In this document: in pieces, positions 34,101-43,677 of the stretch
Layout: each line of letters starts with the position of its first letter
Position numbering within the stretch: position 1 is the stretch's first letter
NCBI GenBank assembly: GCA_020446945.1
Contig: JAGRDS010000026.1
Location: 1-48,319 of the forward strand
Length of the DNA stretch: 48,319 bases
Direction of reading: 5' to 3'
DNA from: Parvularculaceae bacterium
Lineage (GTDB): Bacteria; Pseudomonadota; Alphaproteobacteria; Caulobacterales; Parvularculaceae
Notes under the pieces: model-generated
Database searches by the model: none
The model's input: only the letters and a program-made list of their open reading frames with translations
What the model was told of the DNA's origin: nothing
Made by a program: the position numbers and the translations under genes

Positions 34101-34856
34101 ATGACGAACGAGGAAGACAACAAAGGCGAACGTATCGCCAAATATCTTGCGCGCGCGGGCGTTGCTTCGCGCCGGGAGGCGGAACGATTGATTGAACAGG
34201 GGATCGTCACCGTTGACGGTGAAGTTCTGACAAGCCCCGCCTTTAAAGTCCTGGACGGTATGGATGTCCGCGTCGACGGCTCGCGCGTTCGCGGAAAGGA
34301 ACCCTTGCGTCTGTGGCGCTATCACAAACCTTCCGGACTGGTGACGACGCATAAGGATCCGCAAGGGCGCCCGACTGTGTTCGATGCGGTCTCCGACCGA
34401 TTGCCGCGCGTCATCTCGGTCGGCCGGCTGGACCTGACAACCGAAGGTCTGCTCCTCTTGACGAATGACGGCGCGCTGGCGCGCCAATTGGAGCTGCCGG
34501 CCAACGCCTGGACGCGCCGGTACAGGATCCGCGCCTATGGGCGCGTGACGCAGGATGCGCTCGACAAACTCGCGCAAGGGGTTGCAATCGACGGGATCGA
34601 TTATAAGCCGATACGGGCGAGGCTCGACCAGATGAAAGGCGGAAACGCCTGGATAACCGCTTCGATAACGGAGGGGAAAAATCGGGAGATCCGCAAAGTG
34701 ATGGAGCATCTGGGACTGAAGGTGAACCGCCTCATCCGCACCGCGTTCGGCCCATTCCAGCTCGGTGCGCTGGAGGAAGGCGCAATCGATGAAGTGCCTT
34801 CAAAGCAGATCAAGGAACAATTGGGCGCTAAAACCTGTAAATTGCTGGGACTTTAG
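34101..34856 (+). CDS. Ribosomal large-subunit pseudouridine synthase (RluB/RsuA type)
   Basis: The 251-residue protein has an N-terminal S4 domain (ERIAKYLARAGVASRREAERLI) and a catalytic domain with VGRLDLTTEGLLLLTNDG, where Asp111 is the nucleophile. KNREIRKVMEHLGLKVNRLIR is the conserved C-terminal block. This pattern fits RluB/E/F or RsuA; RluB is my best guess. It isomerises a uridine in 23S rRNA. Confidence 0.92.
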   Translation: MTNEEDNKGERIAKYLARAGVASRREAERLIEQGIVTVDGEVLTSPAFKVLDGMDVRVDGSRVRGKEPLRLWRYHKPSGLVTTHKDPQGRPTVFDAVSDRLPRVISVGRLDLTTEGLLLLTNDGALARQLELPANAWTRRYRIRAYGRVTQDALDKLAQGVAIDGIDYKPIRARLDQMKGGNAWITASITEGKNREIRKVMEHLGLKVNRLIRTAFGPFQLGALEEGAIDEVPSKQIKEQLGAKTCKLLGL

Positions 34857-34857
34857 G

Positions 34858-34905
34858 CCAAGTTTCAGGCAAGGTTTCAGACAAGGTTTCAGACAAGGTT
34901 TCGGA
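34858..34905 (+). repeat. Tandem 12-base repeat
   Basis: Four units of a CAAGGTTTCAGA-like 12-mer follow the pseudouridine synthase stop: two identical copies at 34870-34893 flanked by one degenerate copy on each side. A fifth decayed copy may start at 34906. It lies in the gap before the DUF4169 gene and encodes no credible peptide. Confidence 0.85.
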
Positions 34906-34945
34906 CTTGGGTTCCGCGCGCAGCTTTATTCAATAGCGAAATAAA

Positions 34946-35128
34946 ATGGCGAACATCATCAACCTGAACCGCGCCCGCAAGAAAAAGCGCGCCGAAGAAA
35001 AAGAAAAAGCAGCGGCGGAAAATCGCATCAAATTCGGGCGCGGGAAAACCGAAAGCGCCAGAGCCAGGGCTGAAAACGATCTGGCCGGCCGAAAACTCGA
35101 TTCACATAAAATCGACGGCGACGATTGA
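34946..35128 (+). CDS. DUF4169-family small protein
   Basis: The 60-residue, highly charged protein starts MANIINLNRARKKKRAEEKE and continues KAAAENRIKFGRGKTESAR, the whole of the DUF4169 pattern. It is probably one long helix. The family is widespread in alphaproteobacteria with no known function. Its stop overlaps the rsmD start (TGATG), so it may be translated together with that rRNA methyltransferase. Confidence 0.85.
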   Translation: MANIINLNRARKKKRAEEKEKAAAENRIKFGRGKTESARARAENDLAGRKLDSHKIDGDD

Positions 35129-35691
35129 TGCGGATAATCGCCGGCAGGTTTTCCGGGCGCCCGCTTTGCGCGCCCAAAGGCCGCGACACGCGCCCGACTG
35201 CGGACCGGACACGCGAATCCGTTTTCAACATAATTGCGCACAAGGATGATTTTTCGCTGGACGGCGCGCGCGTGATCGACCTTTTCGCCGGTTCCGGCGC
35301 GCTCGGTTTCGAGGCGCTCTCGCGCGGGGCGCAATTTTGCCTGTTCGTCGAAATCGACGCCGATGCGCGCGGCGCGATTCGCGACAATATCGAAGCGCTC
35401 GATTTATTCGGCGTGACGCGCATTCATCGGCGCTCGGCGACAACGCTCGGCCCGAAACCCGCCGGGGTCGGCGCGCCTTTCACGCTCGCCTTTCTCGATC
35501 CTCCGTATGGGAAAGCGATGATCTCACCCGCGCTCACTACGCTGAAATCGGGCGGATGGCTTGCGCAGGACGCGATCGTCATCGTCGAAATCGCAAAGGA
35601 TGAAGATGTAACTGCGCCCGCAGGCTTCGACGAGGAAGACCGGCGCATTTACGGCGCTGCACAAATCAGGTTCCTTCGTTTTCGCGCTTGA
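35128..35691 (+). CDS. rsmD: 16S rRNA (guanine(966)-N2)-methyltransferase RsmD
   Basis: The 187-residue enzyme starts MRIIAGRFSGRPLCAPKGRD, continues TRPTADRTRESVFNII, and has the SAM motif DLFAGSGALGFEALSRG and the catalytic DPPYGK. It methylates G966 in 16S rRNA. ATG 35128 overlaps the preceding stop by one base; a TTG one codon earlier is less likely. Confidence 0.95.
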   Translation: MRIIAGRFSGRPLCAPKGRDTRPTADRTRESVFNIIAHKDDFSLDGARVIDLFAGSGALGFEALSRGAQFCLFVEIDADARGAIRDNIEALDLFGVTRIHRRSATTLGPKPAGVGAPFTLAFLDPPYGKAMISPALTTLKSGGWLAQDAIVIVEIAKDEDVTAPAGFDEEDRRIYGAAQIRFLRFRA

Positions 35692-35745
35692 TCCGCGATT
35701 GCGCCCGCCTATAGGCTCCCCGCCAAGAAAAAAGAACCGGCGGGG

Positions 35746-37422
35746 GTGGATTCCGTGAATTCAGACATCGAGATCGCTCGCAAGGCGAGACTTGCGCCGT
35801 TAACGGATGTCGGCGCCAAAATCGGCTTGTCAGCGGACGCTGTAATTCCCTATGGCCGCGCGAAGGCGAAAATCGACCTGTCGAAAATCAGGACCGAAAA
35901 CAATGATGCGGCGGGCAATCTGGTTTTGATGACCGCCATCAATCCGACGCCGGCCGGCGAAGGCAAAACGACAACGACGGTCGGCCTCGGCGATGCGCTC
36001 AACCGCATCGGAAAGCGCGCCGTGATTGTTCTGCGCGAACCATCCCTTGGGCCCTGCTTCGGCGTTAAAGGCGGCGCGACCGGCGGCGGCATGGCGCAGG
36101 TCGTTCCCATGGACGACGTTAATCTTCATTTCACGGGCGATTTTCACGCCATCACATCGGCGCACAATTTATTGTCCGCGATGATCGACAATCATCTGAA
36201 CTGGGGAAACGCGCTCGACATCGATCCGCGCAAGATCACCTGGCGGCGCGTGCTCGACATGAATGATCGCAGCCTGCGCGATGTCGTTGTCGGGCTCGGC
36301 GAGGGCAATGGCGTCGTGCGCCAGACGGGCTTCGACATCACGGTCGCCTCCGAGGTGATGGCGATCTTGTGCCTCGCCTCGGACCTTGACGATCTCAAAA
36401 GGCGGCTGGGCGATATCATAATCGGCGCCAGGCGCGACAAGACGCCCGTAACCGCACGCGATCTCAAGGCGGAAGGCGCGATGACCGCCCTTTTAAAAGA
36501 CGCGATAAATCCGAACCTCGTTCAAACGCTGGAGAATAATCCCGCGATCATGCATGGCGGCCCGTTCGCCAATATCGCTCATGGCTGCAATTCGGTAATT
36601 GCAACGCGCGCGGCGCTGTCTCTCGCCGATTATGTCGTCACCGAAGCCGGCTTCGGCGCCGATCTCGGCGCTGAAAAATTCTTCGATATAAAATGCAGGA
36701 AGGCGGGCCTGCGCCCCAAAGCCGTTATTATTGTCGCAACGATCCGCGCATTGAAAATGAATGGCGGCGTTTTGAAGAAAGACCTGGGCGCTGAAAATGT
36801 GGACGCGGTGCGCAGGGGCGCCGTAAATTTGCAGCGGCATATCGAAAACATTCGGCAATTCCGTGTCCCCGCAATTGTGGCGATCAACGCATTTTCGGAC
36901 GACACGGATGAGGAAATCTCCGCCGTGAACGAGGCCGCGCAGGCGGCCGGTTCGCGCGCCGTCCTGTGCCGGCATTGGGCCGAAGGTTCCGCCGGAACTG
37001 TCGAACTCGCGCGCGAAGTCGTTTCGATCGTGGAGAATGGCGAGGCTGATTTCGCGCCGATTTACGAAGATGAACTGCCGCTGCGCGGGAAGATCGAAGC
37101 GGTCGCGAAAAAAATCTATCGCGCGAGCGAGGTTGTGTACGATCCTTCCGCCGCAAAGTCGCTTGAAAGATTTGAGAGCCTCGGGTTTTCAAACCTGCCC
37201 GTCTGCATGGCGAAAACGCAATACAGTTTCTCTGACGATCCGACGAAACTCGGCGCGCCGGAGGGGCATGTTATCCGCGTGCGCGAGGCGCGGCTTTGCG
37301 CCGGCGCGGGATTCGTCGTCGCCATCTGCGGCGCGATCATGACGATGCCCGGCCTTCCCAAAAGACCTTCCGCCGAAAATGTCACCGTCCGCGATGATGG
37401 GGAAATAGACGGGCTGTCGTGA
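35746..37422 (+). CDS. fhs: Formate-tetrahydrofolate ligase
   Basis: The 558-residue enzyme makes 10-formyl-THF from formate, THF and ATP. The P-loop [11 protein letters not shown] lies at about 68-78. [10 protein letters not shown] and FTGDFHAIT are family signatures. The GTG at 35746 or a second GTG three codons later could be the start. It is followed by the 6S RNA and 5-formyl-THF cyclo-ligase, so the one-carbon genes cluster. Confidence 0.97.
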   Translation: MDSVNSDIEIARKARLAPLTDVGAKIGLSADAVIPYGRAKAKIDLSKIRTENNDAAGNLVLMTAINPTPAGEGKTTTTVGLGDALNRIGKRAVIVLREPSLGPCFGVKGGATGGGMAQVVPMDDVNLHFTGDFHAITSAHNLLSAMIDNHLNWGNALDIDPRKITWRRVLDMNDRSLRDVVVGLGEGNGVVRQTGFDITVASEVMAILCLASDLDDLKRRLGDIIIGARRDKTPVTARDLKAEGAMTALLKDAINPNLVQTLENNPAIMHGGPFANIAHGCNSVIATRAALSLADYVVTEAGFGADLGAEKFFDIKCRKAGLRPKAVIIVATIRALKMNGGVLKKDLGAENVDAVRRGAVNLQRHIENIRQFRVPAIVAINAFSDDTDEEISAVNEAAQAAGSRAVLCRHWAEGSAGTVELAREVVSIVENGEADFAPIYEDELPLRGKIEAVAKKIYRASEVVYDPSAAKSLERFESLGFSNLPVCMAKTQYSFSDDPTKLGAPEGHVIRVREARLCAGAGFVVAICGAIMTMPGLPKRPSAENVTVRDDGEIDGLS

Positions 37423-37470
37423 CCTTCGCCCGGAAGGGAATCGGCGGCGGCGGTCGGCCCTTTACGCCGC

Positions 37471-37645
37471 GTTCGCCTGCGCCTATCTGAAGCGGGCTGC
37501 CCGGCGCGTCAGGACGACATTCCCCGGGGCCGTATCTCACAGAACGGGAGCCGCCACTGGCGGAGACCGTGGTCTCCATCACGCGGCGCCCACCTGGTCC
37601 TTAGGGTCCAGGGCGAATAACAGTCCGACGGCCAGGGCGGCGCCT
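37471..37645 (+). ncRNA. ssrS: 6S RNA
   Basis: The sequence between fhs and 5-FCL matches 6S RNA in order and in places in wording. On the 5' side, GAAGCGGGC and TTCCCCGGGGCCGTATCTCA match E. coli GCAAGCGGGC and the CCCCUGAGCCGAUAUUUCA region. Next come a CCGCC/GGCGG hairpin and the hairpin GGAGACC-GT-GGTCTCC (37562-37577). On the 3' side, CACCTGG...GTCCAGGG and ATAACAGTCC match CACCUUGAACC...GGGUUCAAGGGUUACAGCC. 6S RNA mimics an open promoter and binds the housekeeping RNA polymerase holoenzyme. The position before 5-FCL is the conserved one. The ends are approximate, within about 10 bases. Confidence 0.85.
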
Positions 37646-37723
37646 GAATCTCAGTTGGCCAGAAAGTCTATTCCCGTGTTTCCGATCCCGCCGATATCAC
37701 CCGTCAATTCCGGCTCGAAAGAA

Positions 37724-38284
37724 TTGACCCGACTGCAGATGACAGCGGAACGAAAGGCGGCGTCGAAGGCGCGGCCGGACGCCGGCCGGCACGCGGCGCG
37801 CATCTTTTTCGACAATATTCCCCTGCCCGACGACGCGATCGTATCCCTTTATCATCCGCTGCCGGATGAACTCGACACGAAACCGCTCGCCGATGAGCTG
37901 ATTGCGCGCGGGCGAACAATCGCGCTGCCTGTCACGCCGCGAAAACGCGAGCGGCTGATCTTTCGCGCATATAGCGAGGGCGACACGCTCGCGCCGGACC
38001 GGAACGGAATAATGACCCCCGCTGAAACGGCGCCGGTGGTTTCGCCGACGATTGTCGTCACGCCGCTTCTCGCCTTCACCAGGGACGGTGCGCGCCTTGG
38101 CTATGGCGGCGGCTATTACGACCGTACGCTGAAAGCTTTGCGCGCTTCATCCGATATCATCGCCGTCGGCTTTGCTTTTTCCGCCCAGGAATTAAAAAAA
38201 CTACCGATGACGAAGACCGATCAGTGGCTCGACTGGATTGTGACCGAACGCGAAGCGATAAACGCGGGGCGATCGGGCGCATGA
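37724..38284 (+). CDS. 5-formyltetrahydrofolate cyclo-ligase
   Basis: The protein of about 186 residues is recognised by YHPLPDELDT, LPVTPRKRERLIFR and the C-terminal ATP/folate motif FTRDGARLGYGGGYYDRTL. It converts 5-formyl-THF to 5,10-methenyl-THF. The start is uncertain: TTG 37724 is chosen, ATG 37739 is close, and TTG 37655 would run back toward the 6S RNA. It is ATGA-coupled to the following YmdB-like gene. Confidence 0.92.
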   Translation: MTRLQMTAERKAASKARPDAGRHAARIFFDNIPLPDDAIVSLYHPLPDELDTKPLADELIARGRTIALPVTPRKRERLIFRAYSEGDTLAPDRNGIMTPAETAPVVSPTIVVTPLLAFTRDGARLGYGGGYYDRTLKALRASSDIIAVGFAFSAQELKKLPMTKTDQWLDWIVTEREAINAGRSGA

Positions 38285-39093
38285 GGATTGCAATTTTCGG
38301 GGACATTGTCGGGCGTTCCGGACGCACCGCGCTTATCGATGAATTGCCGCGGCTGAAGCGCCGGTTCAATCTCGATTTTGTCGTCGTGAACGCGGAAAAC
38401 GCAGCCGGCGGGTTCGGCGTAACCGCACGCATCGTCGAAGACATTCTCGCCGCCGGAGCCGACGTTATTACGACAGGAAATCACGCTTTCGATCAGCGCG
38501 ATGAAACCGACATTTTCAGGACCGAACAACGCCTTCTCCGCCCGCTCAATTTTCCGGCGGAAAATCCCGGTCGCGGCGCCGGTCTTTACCCGTTGCGCGA
38601 CGGGCGCTCGGTCCTGGTCGTTCACGCGCAGGGACAGGTCGAGATGCATCCCTGCGACGACCCGTTCGCCGCCATAGATAATGCGCTCGCGAGTTTGACG
38701 CTCGGGCGCGATGTCGATGCGGTGATCGTTGATTTCCACGCCGAGGCGACAAGCGAAAAGCAGGCGATGGGCCACTATCTCGACGGGCGCGCGTCAGCGG
38801 TTGTCGGCACGCACACGCATACGCCGACGGCCGATGATCGCGTGCTGGCGGGCGGGACGGCCTTTATCAGCGATATCGGCATGTGCGGCGATTATGACAG
38901 CGTGATCGGCATGGAAAAAAGCGAGCCGATAAATCGCTTCGTCACGAAAATGCCCTCGCAGCGTTTCCAGCCTGCGGCCGGCGCGGCGACGCTTTGCGCC
39001 GTTATTGTCGAAACGGACGCATCAGGGCGCGCGATTTCGATCGACGCGCTACGGGCCGGCGGAAGCCTGAAGAACGTTTCGCCGTCTACCTGA
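38281..39093 (+). CDS. YmdB/TIGR00282-family metallophosphoesterase
   Basis: The 270-residue protein starts MRIAIFGDIVGRSGRTALID, followed by VVNAENAAGGFGVT, TTGNHAFD, VDFHAEATSEKQAMG and VGTHTHTPTADDRVL. These are the metal and signature motifs of the YmdB family, which hydrolyses 2',3'-cAMP and affects RNA turnover and biofilm in Bacillus. The start is set by the ATGA overlap with 5-FCL. Its 3' end overlaps the SDR gene by 8 bases. Confidence 0.93.
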   Translation: MRIAIFGDIVGRSGRTALIDELPRLKRRFNLDFVVVNAENAAGGFGVTARIVEDILAAGADVITTGNHAFDQRDETDIFRTEQRLLRPLNFPAENPGRGAGLYPLRDGRSVLVVHAQGQVEMHPCDDPFAAIDNALASLTLGRDVDAVIVDFHAEATSEKQAMGHYLDGRASAVVGTHTHTPTADDRVLAGGTAFISDIGMCGDYDSVIGMEKSEPINRFVTKMPSQRFQPAAGAATLCAVIVETDASGRAISIDALRAGGSLKNVSPST

Positions 39094-39838
39094 CGTAACT
39101 GGCGCCGTTGACATCGAATGTTGCGCCGGTCGCCGAAGGGCACGCGCCCGACAAAAGAAAAACCGCGATCGATGCAATCTCCTCCGGGGAGGCGACGCGC
39201 CCGAGCGGTATGTCGGCGACGGCCCGCGCGCGCGTTTCAATGTCTTTGGGCGCCATGCGCGTTTCGACCCAGCCCGGCGCGATCGCGTAGAAGAGCATGT
39301 TCTCGGCGGCGAGCTGTCTCGCAAAGGTTTTCGTCATCGCGAGAATGGCGCCCTTCGACGCCGCATAGGCCGCGCCCTCCATCGAATCGCCGCGATGCCC
39401 GGCCCGGCTCGCGATATTGACGACGGCGCCGCCGCCGCGTTCGCGAAAATGATTAATCGCCGCATGGCAGATATCGGCGGGCGCCTGAACATTGACCGCG
39501 CAGGTTTTCCGCCAGCCAGTCGTCCAATCCGCGCGCGCGCCGTCCAGCAGAGATTCCAGATAAACGCCGGCGTTATTGACGACGCCGTCGATCCGGCCGG
39601 CGGCGGCGAGCGCGCGGTCGAACAGGCGAAATCCGGCGTCTTCAGCGCTTAGATCCTCGCAGATGACATCGCTGCGGGGCGCGCCGATATCGGCGGCGAC
39701 CTTGTCGATGGCCGCGCCGGGCGCGGATGCGTGAAGGATCGCGCGCGCGCCCGCTTCGGCGGCCAGCCTTGCGATCGCCGCGCCGATCCCGCGCGAGGCG
39801 CCCGTAACCAATACCGTTTCGCCCTTAAGATCGACCAT
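39086..39838 (-). CDS. Short-chain dehydrogenase/reductase
   Basis: The 250-residue classical SDR has [16 protein letters not shown] (VVNNAGVYL), the catalytic Ser in NIASRAG, YAASK with Tyr and Lys, and the C-terminal [21 protein letters not shown]. It resembles FabG-type 3-oxoacyl-ACP reductases, but the substrate cannot be fixed from the sequence. It is divergent from yebC. Confidence 0.9.
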   Translation of the reverse strand: MVDLKGETVLVTGASRGIGAAIARLAAEAGARAILHASAPGAAIDKVAADIGAPRSDVICEDLSAEDAGFRLFDRALAAAGRIDGVVNNAGVYLESLLDGARADWTTGWRKTCAVNVQAPADICHAAINHFRERGGGAVVNIASRAGHRGDSMEGAAYAASKGAILAMTKTFARQLAAENMLFYAIAPGWVETRMAPKDIETRARAVADIPLGRVASPEEIASIAVFLLSGACPSATGATFDVNGASYVR

Positions 39839-39922
39839 TCGCGCCTCACCCTCTTGAAAACCGCCGCACCGACTTGGTATGGCCCGGCCATCCCCAGATC
39901 AAGGCAATCACGAGAGGCGTCC

Positions 39923-40669
39923 ATGGCCGGGCACAGTAAATGGGCCAACATTCAGCACCGCAAAGGCAGGCAGGACGCCAAGCGGTCGAAGCTGTTTTCA
40001 AAACTTTCAAAGGAGATCACCGTCGCAGCCAAAATGGGCGCGGCGGACCCCGAGTTCAATCCGCGCCTGCGCCTCGCCATCCAGGCGGCGAAAGCGCAGT
40101 CGATGCCGAAGGACAATATCGACCGGGCGATCAAAAAATCGACGAGTGCGGATGAAGCCAATTTCGAGGAGATCCGCTATGAAGGTTTCGGCCCCGGCGG
40201 CATCGGCGTCATCGTCGAGGTTTTGACCGATAACCGCAATCGCGCCGCCAGCGAGGTGCGGTCTATCTTTTCCAAGAACGGCGGCAATCTCGGCGAAACC
40301 GGATCGGTCTCGTTCATGTTCGACCGCGTCGGCGCGATCGAATATCCGCTTACCGTCGCCGACGAAGAAGCGATGCTCGACGCTGCGATTGAAGCGGGCG
40401 CGAGCGATGTCGAAACGCTTGATGAAATCCACACCGTTTATGCGGCGGCGGAAGACCTTTCCAGCGTCGCGTCCGGCCTTGAGAAAAAATTCGGCGAGGC
40501 CGCAAGCGCCAATCTTATCTGGAAGCCGCAGAACGTCATCGAGGTTTCCGGCGATCCTGCGGGAACGCTCATGCGCCTTCTCGATGCGCTCGACGATTGC
40601 GATGACGTCCAGAACGTATACGGAAATTACGATATTTCCGCCGAGGAGATGGAGCGCCTGGCCGGATAG
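39923..40669 (+). CDS. YebC/PmpR-family regulator or translation factor
   Basis: The 248-residue protein starts [20 protein letters not shown], the invariant family N-terminus; in-frame codons before 39923 are discarded. The remainder ([47 protein letters not shown]) is typical. YebC proteins were described as transcriptional regulators, and members have also been linked to ribosome stalling at proline-rich stretches; this genome contains the EP-rich protein at 23.5-25 kb. It is not near the ruv genes here. Confidence 0.95.
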   Translation: MAGHSKWANIQHRKGRQDAKRSKLFSKLSKEITVAAKMGAADPEFNPRLRLAIQAAKAQSMPKDNIDRAIKKSTSADEANFEEIRYEGFGPGGIGVIVEVLTDNRNRAASEVRSIFSKNGGNLGETGSVSFMFDRVGAIEYPLTVADEEAMLDAAIEAGASDVETLDEIHTVYAAAEDLSSVASGLEKKFGEAASANLIWKPQNVIEVSGDPAGTLMRLLDALDDCDDVQNVYGNYDISAEEMERLAG

Positions 40670-40767
40670 GCCGAGGGCCGCGCCGCAGATTCTTTCCCGA
40701 TTGGTTAATCCTTTTTTGATAAGGGATACAGGCTCGGCCCTCCGCCGGGCGGATTGCGTGGGGTCGG

Positions 40768-43017
40768 ATGCCGGGGACTTTCACCTTTTTCAATGGAATG
40801 ATTGCGTTCGCAATGCTCGCGTTCGCAACGCCGGCGCTCGCAACACAGACAACACAAACACCCGCGACCGAATTGCCGGCGCCGGACACGGGCGCACGCG
40901 ATTTCTCGACCTATGTCCCAAAGGCCGTCGCGGTCCGGATCGATCGCGACGAAGCGCCCGAAATCGACGGCGATCTGTCAGACCCCGTCTGGTCTAAGGC
41001 GATTTTGATCGACGAATTCTATCTGGTCGAGCCGGTCGAAGGCGCCGCGCCGTCGCAGAAAACGCACGCCTACATATTGTACGACGACAAGACGCTCTAT
41101 GTCGGCCTGCGCCTGTTCGACGATACGCCCGATAAGATTGCACGCAATCAACTTGTTCGCGACGCCGAATTGCGCAATGAAGACGCAATCCGAATTTTTC
41201 TCGACCCGTTCGGCACATTCCGGAACGCATATTTCTTTTCGACCAACGCCAATGGCGCGCGGATCGATTCGCTTATCGAAAACAGTTCGGCCTTCAAACC
41301 CGAATGGAACACGATCTGGAACGTGAAAACAAAAGTGGATGCGGACGGCTGGGTCGCCGAATTTGCTATCCCGTTCCAGTCGATTTCCATCGACCCTGCG
41401 CTCGACGAATGGAATTTCCAGATCCTGCGCACGATACGCCGCACGAACGAGGAAATTCGCTGGTCGAACATCGATCGCTCCAGGGACCGCATCGACCTCA
41501 CCAATCCCGGCCGTCTTTCCGGCATCGAGAATATAAGCACGGGCGCGGGCGTCGAAGCGCAATTGTTCGCAACCGGCGCCGGCGTCTATGACTGGGAAAC
41601 CGGTGAAACGGACTATCGTTTCGATCCGAGCGCGAATATTTTCTACAAGATTACGCCAAGCCTTACCGGCTCGCTGACGCTCAACACCGATTTCGCCGAC
41701 GCGCCGCTCGACGAGCGTCAGGTCCAGACCGGCCGTTTCGACATCTTCTTTCCGGAAACGCGCGATTTCTTTTTGCAGGACGCAGCGTCGTTCGAATATG
41801 GCGGGCGCATCTTTCTTGACGAAAACGTCAACGGACTGCCGTTCTTTTCGCGCAATATCGGCATTGTCGAAGGAAGGCCTGTCGACCTCATCGCCGGCGC
41901 GAAAGTCAGCGGAAAACTGGGCCCCGCGAATATCGGCGTGCTGACGGTGCGCACGGGCGACGACGCCGTTCATGACGGACAATATCTGAGTGCGGCGCGC
42001 GCATCGTTCAACGTACTCGATGAATCGAAAGCCGGCGTCGTGTTCACCCATGGCGATCCGACCGGCCTGTCGAACAACACCGTCGCCGGCGCAGACTTTC
42101 AGTACAAGAATTCCACCCGCTTCGACGGCACGCTATTCACCGATCTCGTTTATCTGCGCACGTTCGACGATACGAACGCAGGCAGCGCGTCAGATCACTT
42201 CGCCGCGCTTGAAAGCGCCTATCGCAGCGACACGTGGAATTTTACCGGCCGCTTTCGTCATGTCGGCGAAGATTACCGCCCGCGTCTCGGCTTTTCCAAC
42301 CGCACCGGAATTCGCAAATACAACGCCAACGCCTTTCGCCGCATCAGGCCTGAAGACAGTTCAATCCGATCGATCACCGCCGGCGTTTTCGCACTCGCCG
42401 TCACCGATCTCGGCGATGAATTGCTCGATCGCGAAATCGGCGGCTGGATGGAGATCGACAACCAGATCGGCGACGAAGCGCAATTCGAAATTTTCAGGGG
42501 CTTTCTCGATATCCGCGATTCGTTCGACATCGCCGGGCGGCTGAACGTGCCTGTCGGCGAATACCGTTTTACGCGCTATCGCATCAACGTTGAAACCTCG
42601 CGGGCGCGCAAGATTGCGGCCAGCCTTCAATATCGCTGGGGCGGCGTTTACGGCGGCGATTTTCGTCAATGGCGCGCGCGCACGGGATTTCGCCCGAACC
42701 GTCATTTCCAGCTATCGACCGAGTATGAACTGACGCAATTCGATCTTCCGACCGGCTATCTCGCCGTGCATGTCGGCAAGATCGAATCGACTATTGCGGT
42801 GTCGCCGACGATGTTCCTGATTTCCAATATTCAGTACGACAATATTTCCGAGAGCTTTTCCCTGCTGTCGCGCTTCAGCTGGGAACCGACGCCCGAGCGG
42901 GAAATTTTCATATCGCTCGGACATTCGGCGCTGATCGAGGAAGACCGTTTCCCTTATTCGTTCCGCGCGCTGGGAACAAGCGTCGCACTGCGCCTGGGGC
43001 AGACTTTTCGTTTTTGA
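40768..43017 (+). CDS. DUF5916 outer-membrane protein with CBM9-like N-terminal domain
   Basis: The 749-residue protein has a signal peptide (about residues 1-25, ending ATPALA). A domain starting AVRIDRDEAPEIDGDLSDPVW (about 53-225) has the CBM9-like fold seen in DUF5916 proteins. A long barrel-like region follows with PETRDFFLQDAASFEYGGRIF and closes with a terminal Phe (RLGQTFRF). It is probably an outer-membrane barrel with a periplasmic sugar- or ligand-binding domain. The function of the family is unknown; members often accompany peptidases or transporters, but not here. Confidence 0.85.
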   Translation: MPGTFTFFNGMIAFAMLAFATPALATQTTQTPATELPAPDTGARDFSTYVPKAVAVRIDRDEAPEIDGDLSDPVWSKAILIDEFYLVEPVEGAAPSQKTHAYILYDDKTLYVGLRLFDDTPDKIARNQLVRDAELRNEDAIRIFLDPFGTFRNAYFFSTNANGARIDSLIENSSAFKPEWNTIWNVKTKVDADGWVAEFAIPFQSISIDPALDEWNFQILRTIRRTNEEIRWSNIDRSRDRIDLTNPGRLSGIENISTGAGVEAQLFATGAGVYDWETGETDYRFDPSANIFYKITPSLTGSLTLNTDFADAPLDERQVQTGRFDIFFPETRDFFLQDAASFEYGGRIFLDENVNGLPFFSRNIGIVEGRPVDLIAGAKVSGKLGPANIGVLTVRTGDDAVHDGQYLSAARASFNVLDESKAGVVFTHGDPTGLSNNTVAGADFQYKNSTRFDGTLFTDLVYLRTFDDTNAGSASDHFAALESAYRSDTWNFTGRFRHVGEDYRPRLGFSNRTGIRKYNANAFRRIRPEDSSIRSITAGVFALAVTDLGDELLDREIGGWMEIDNQIGDEAQFEIFRGFLDIRDSFDIAGRLNVPVGEYRFTRYRINVETSRARKIAASLQYRWGGVYGGDFRQWRARTGFRPNRHFQLSTEYELTQFDLPTGYLAVHVGKIESTIAVSPTMFLISNIQYDNISESFSLLSRFSWEPTPEREIFISLGHSALIEEDRFPYSFRALGTSVALRLGQTFRF

Positions 43018-43062
43018 GGCCGAGACGCCGGACCTCCCCGATACTTTATCCGTATACAGATT

Positions 43063-43458
43063 TTATAGGCCGGCGTCCGCAGGATGCGCGCCCGGATCGG
43101 GGCACGCCGTTTTCGGGCGGCGCAGCAGCAATGCAAGCAGAATGATCGCGATCACCGGCGAGGCGACGATGAAAAGCGTCATCGCAACGGCGCCGCCTGC
43201 CGCGACAAGTCCGATCAAGGCGCCGAACAGGCCGACGACGATGCCGATCGCCGCGCCGATAAGGCCGACGATAATCGCGGCCAGCCCGCCGAAGCCGGCG
43301 GCGATGGATTCGGCGACCGTCAAATCCGCATCGTTGAAACTGTAGGCGGCGACGGAAAGCGCGCCGCCGAGAAAAAGAATAAGCACGATCGGCATGTAAA
43401 GCCACGCAAGGCCCGCGCCGCGCCGCCTTTCGCCGTGATAGGTGTCAATACCGGTCAT
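43063..43458 (-). CDS. Small glycine-rich membrane protein, unknown function
   Basis: The 131-residue protein starts MTGIDTYHGERRRGAGLAWL, with AAAAGGGG upstream of the ATG. It has three to four hydrophobic segments: one near 20-40, then AAGFGGLAAIIVGLIGAAIG, IVVGLFGALIGLVAAGG, and a last one ending LLALLLRR. Glycine-rich helices suggest close packing or oligomerisation. I do not recognise a family. The 219 bases upstream (43459-43677) hold no clear gene on either strand. Confidence 0.7.
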   Translation of the reverse strand: MTGIDTYHGERRRGAGLAWLYMPIVLILFLGGALSVAAYSFNDADLTVAESIAAGFGGLAAIIVGLIGAAIGIVVGLFGALIGLVAAGGAVAMTLFIVASPVIAIILLALLLRRPKTACPDPGAHPADAGL

Positions 43459-43677
43459 AATGAACGCCCCTTTTTTTCGCTGGTGTCGTTTTGGCTTTTT
43501 TCGGGAGTCTTGTACGCGCTCCGCTACGGGATGAAGATCGCGCACGCGGCGCGCCGGTTCAATACGGCCCGTCGCAAGGCGCGCCCCGCTGGTCGCGGGA
43601 TCGGCCGGCGTCGCCCGCGCTTGCCCGGCGCGCGCGGCTTTGTTAGGCGACCGGCGCAGCAAACGGAAACAGGCCGC

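Noticed and set aside
34858..34905. CRISPR array
   Set aside because: Units of 12 bases are directly adjacent with no spacers, and there are no cas genes.
43500..43620. tRNA-like sequence in the gap before the HD gene
   Set aside because: A few tRNA-like words occur, but no cloverleaf with acceptor and T-arm can be formed on either strand.
43084..43677. N-terminal extension of the HD hydrolase back to 43084
   Set aside because: It would read across the opposite membrane gene and noncoding DNA; family members begin close to RAWQRMLSGRRLDLL.
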